Below, piece by piece: positions 24,601-25,804 of a stretch of DNA of 25,804 nucleotides. How positions within the stretch are numbered: position 1 is the first letter of the stretch; each line of letters opens with the position of its first letter. Below the pieces are notes generated by a model. The model saw only the letters and a list, made by a program, of their open reading frames with translations, was not told where the DNA came from and made no database searches. Location: NCBI GenBank assembly GCA_020353135.1, contig CP070688.1, positions 4,311,660 through 4,337,463 of the forward strand, given 5' to 3'. This stretch comes from Chloroflexota bacterium. Lineage in GTDB: Bacteria; Chloroflexota; Anaerolineae; Promineifilales; Promineifilaceae. The position numbers were made by a program, and so were the translations under genes.

Positions 24601-25804
24601 GCCAAGCACCTCCGGCGAGAAGGCCAGGATCATTTTCTGGTTTAGATCGTCGAGCAACTGGGGCGCATTGGCGACTAACAGAGGTACGGCTTGAGGCGTG
24701 ATATCGGCCGTCGTCTCGAGTGAAAATCCGGCCGTTGCCGCCAATTGCAACCATGATTCAGGTAACGGAGCGGGAGCAGGCGCTTCGCCCTGGCCAGCAA
24801 ACTCTATCGCCTGTAGCTGGCCCAGCAAGTCATCCTCCACCTGCCCCTCGAGGGCGGGCAGCGCCACGGCCAACGTCTCTGGCGACACCACGCGCCAGGC
24901 GGACGGCTCCAGTTCGATCAGCATCTCAGGAGCCAACTCGACCACGAGTCCCATTACCTCCGGCGTCAGATCGGCGGTCGTAGCCAACTCTTGTCCAGCC
25001 TGCGCCGCCGCGGCGATCCAGGTTTCTGGCACAGGTACTGGCTCAATCTGCGACTCTTCGGCCTGGGCCACTTCCTCGCCTACTGTCTGGCCAGCTCTCA
25101 CGGCGATAGCGGCCAGCGTTTCCTGCAATCCATCGTCTAGTCCCGTCACATAACTTTCGGGCAGCACCGCCAGCACCTCTGGCGAAAAAGCGAACAGAGT
25201 CACGGCATCAAGGTCATCCAGGAGCTGCGGCGCAGCGCCGGACAGCGTTGTCATGGCCTCGGCGTTGATATCGGCCGTACTTTCCAATTCAAATCCGACC
25301 GACGCGGCCATCTGCACCCATGACTCGGGCAAAGGTGCAGGCTCAGGCGTTTCACCTAGGCCGGCAAATTGAATCGCTTGAAGTTCGGCCACGAATCCTG
25401 GCTCCGCTTGTTCGGCTAGCGCGGGAAGCGCGATCGCCAGCGCCGCGGGTTCGACGACCCGCCAGGCAGAGGGTTCGAGCTCGACCAGCATCTCTGGCGC
25501 GAAGTTGACGATGGTGCCAATGACCTCCGGCGTCAGGTCGGCTGTTGTGGCCAAATCCTGCCCGGCCTGCGCGGCCGCCTCTACCCACGATTCTGGTAAG
25601 TCGGCCGGTTCCAGCCCTAAAGCCTCTGGTTCCGGAACTGCCTCGGGTTCGGGGGTTTCCGTTGGTTCAGCGGTTGGCGTCGGCGCCTCGGCCACTTCCT
25701 CGCCTCGCAGCATTGCTACAGATTCGCTCAGTGTATATTGGTTAAATCCCTGGTCTCCGGCGAGTTCAGACAGCACTTGCTGCAATTCTGGATCCAGTTG
25801 GCTC
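21619..25804 (-). CDS. RND-family efflux permease with a large repeat-bearing extracytoplasmic insertion, 5' partial
   Basis: Proton-driven membrane pump of the HAE/SwrC-like RND class. The frame stays open to the window edge (codons for SQLDPE precede the TTG at 25785), so the start and first helix lie outside. Numbering from that TTG (1388 residues): repeat region about 62-535, acidic linker about 536-575, a further divergent unit about 607-668, then normal RND sequence from about 670 (NPSVVLNLFKDGDANTVEVA). Helices 2-6 begin at about 745. TM4 keeps the proton-relay Asp pair (GRVVDDSIVVLENTYR), followed by the second porter region (about 1000-1210) and helices 8-12 with GVVVTNAIVLLELVQ, where Thr replaces the Lys of AcrB. 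It ends in an Arg/Lys tail. No adaptor or outer-membrane channel gene is adjacent. The cargo is unknown. Confidence 0.93.
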   Translation of the reverse strand, partial: SQLDPELQQVLSELAGDQGFNQYTLSESVAMLRGEEVAEAPTPTAEPTETPEPEAVPEPEALGLEPADLPESWVEAAAQAGQDLATTADLTPEVIGTIVNFAPEMLVELEPSAWRVVEPAALAIALPALAEQAEPGFVAELQAIQFAGLGETPEPAPLPESWVQMAASVGFELESTADINAEAMTTLSGAAPQLLDDLDAVTLFAFSPEVLAVLPESYVTGLDDGLQETLAAIAVRAGQTVGEEVAQAEESQIEPVPVPETWIAAAAQAGQELATTADLTPEVMGLVVELAPEMLIELEPSAWRVVSPETLAVALPALEGQVEDDLLGQLQAIEFAGQGEAPAPAPLPESWLQLAATAGFSLETTADITPQAVPLLVANAPQLLDDLNQKMILAFSPEVLGALPEEYLGGLEEGLQETLAIMAIHHSSAAELVSDSEEAVTEEPTATPDPARLPDLLIQGAQGFGIELEYAYDITPEFMRQVTAFGPQGLQILTMMTPDNLLAMQPEVIALLPAEFVDSLDADLRAELDELATEFGGAGQLALTEAQEAAETETDEAETDDSPALSGPWPEPGPDGSPSQFQTAADLINNPFVPGAATLLNFFPDSPQIEDPVPWMQALTPEILAYLAENEEGFVANLSPVILEMMSPEALTFLLENHADDIDPEVAQRLAGIAAGTVTAFIPEASITRTDGNPSVVLNLFKDGDANTVEVAHRVFDELNAYQAENPEVSYSLVFEQATLIEESIEGVTREGILGAIFAILVVLIFLSGRVHGRYKLSWRATLVVGVSIPLSVFTAFLLMRLVPPTMGAWLNNLAEDTGIGAISFFARLFPTSVTLNIMTLSGLTVAVGRVVDDSIVVLENTYRYIQKGDDTKTSALEGTREVAIAIFSSTLTTVAVFLPLGLFGGLIGSFFLPFGLTVTYALMASFFVAISVVPALAYLLINKDQIPEEHETGMQRRYTPILKWALGHRGLTMLIATLIFAASLFVLRGLPQSFIPAIGEPTVNVTVELPNGTQMAETDLSVSEFEQAILKMAGVETVQSEIGSAGGFESFFGGGGVSQNVGNITISAESQEELDQLTDEVRRKAEEVFGVENTTVSAASQAGFGGFSLIVTGESMQQLAPVVDDVKDVLAELDQDENGEPDLRNISSSIDQAAVDGNQTIIRIDSQPAISFNAELDTADTIGVTRAAKQIVAELDSLPAGAGVTEGFESEQQTQGFQEMITAIAYSIIIVYIILALTFRSLVHPFTILFSLPFALVGAALALWLSGSVLGISAMIGLMMLVGVVVTNAIVLLELVQQLRERGNVAYDALVQGGRTRLRPIWMTALAAALALTPLALSQESGAIIAAELAIVVIGGLIISTALTLVVVPVVYSLFDDAGGKLRRRPKPDEAGA
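24181..24450 (-). repeat. RND repeat unit C (degenerate fifth unit)
   Basis: Begins RLPDLLIQGAQGFGIELEYA, keeps YDITPEFM and QPEVIALLPAEFVDSL, but has lost PESW and the second TAD residues. It precedes an acidic Glu/Thr/Asp linker. A still more divergent unit may follow at 23782-23967 (LTPEILAYLAENEEGF, SPEALTFLLE). Confidence 0.6.
24469..25035 (-). repeat. RND repeat pair, copy 2 (units A2 and B2)
   Basis: Second A-B pair, gaplessly offset from copy 1 by exactly 189 codons (567 bp). A2 begins VPETWIAAAAQAGQELATT; B2 (from 24768) begins PLPESWLQLAATAGFSLETT and includes FSPEVLGALPEEY and GLQETLA. Nucleotide identity with copy 1 is visibly high but incomplete, so this is a diverged tandem duplication. 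Confidence 0.8.
25036..25602 (-). repeat. RND repeat pair, copy 1 (units A1 and B1)
   Basis: First A-B pair inside the RND gene, 189 codons. Unit A1 (25336-25602) starts DLPESWVEAAAQAGQDLATT and includes APEMLVELEPSAWRVV; unit B1 (25036-25335) starts PLPESWVQMAASVGFELEST and includes APQLLDDL and FSPEVLAVLPESY. A and B are themselves related, sharing PESW, the TAD motif, AP..L..L and P..L...LP. The units look mostly helical. Confidence 0.8.

Noticed and set aside
24181..25602. CRISPR-like or non-coding tandem array
   Set aside because: The periodicity is about 270-320 bp, in frame, with conservation at the protein level; it is a protein repeat, not a CRISPR.

Overview
The window reads as a piece of a bacterial chromosome with moderately high GC. 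It is most likely from a Chloroflexota (Anaerolineae/Caldilineae-like) organism. That placement is an inference. It rests on the Thr/Pro/Glu-rich linkers on secreted proteins, a lipoprotein M28 peptidase, a peptidase-MA-type membrane protease, TrmFO, an unpaired RND pump with a huge extracytoplasmic insertion, and many TTG/GTG starts. I see no rRNA, tRNA, CRISPR, IS element or phage gene.

Layout. Only one gene lies on the + strand: a penicillin-acylase-family amidase cut by the left edge (1-2132). Everything else is on the - strand and is listed here in transcription order from the right. (a) An RND efflux permease, cut by the right edge (21619-25804), carries five to six repeats in its first extracytoplasmic region. 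(b) degV (20553-21407) has its own promoter. (c) A dead 3' remnant of a DsbA/FrnE-type oxidoreductase follows (20253-20492). (d) Next is an operon of an 81-residue membrane protein, a TauE/SafE exporter and a double-domain universal stress protein (18161-20167). (e) A two-gene ABC importer, fused permease plus ATPase, has no binding protein here (15250-18088). (f) A RseP-type site-2 protease has its own promoter (14049-15122). (g) A HEAT-repeat protein, an AEC transporter, a peptidase-MA metalloprotease and a TPR protein follow (10198-13954). (h) A long compact run closes the window: trmFO, an M28 lipoprotein peptidase, a DUF4139/MuiA-like protein, hflX, a two-helix membrane protein, an M20 peptidase and an acyl-CoA dehydrogenase (2157-10141). 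It ends convergently against the acylase with a 24-bp gap.

How the genes fit together. Many are envelope-facing: two RND/ABC-type transporters, two exporters, RseP, three metallopeptidases and an amidase. They are interleaved with housekeeping RNA and ribosome functions (TrmFO, HflX). Overlapping stop/start codons (TAATG, ATGA) indicate translational coupling in runs (g) and (h).

Most notable observations. The RND protein has an alternating A-B-A-B-C repeat domain with an exact 189-residue (567-bp) period. The hexamer CGGCCG is iterated about 70 times across the window, but is almost absent from about 14.9 to 20.2 kb. That stretch covers the rseP 5' end, the ABC genes and the TauE operon, and it may have a different history. 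Several starts were moved from the longest ORF to internal ATGs with better ribosome binding sites or better family fit; each case is explained in its entry.
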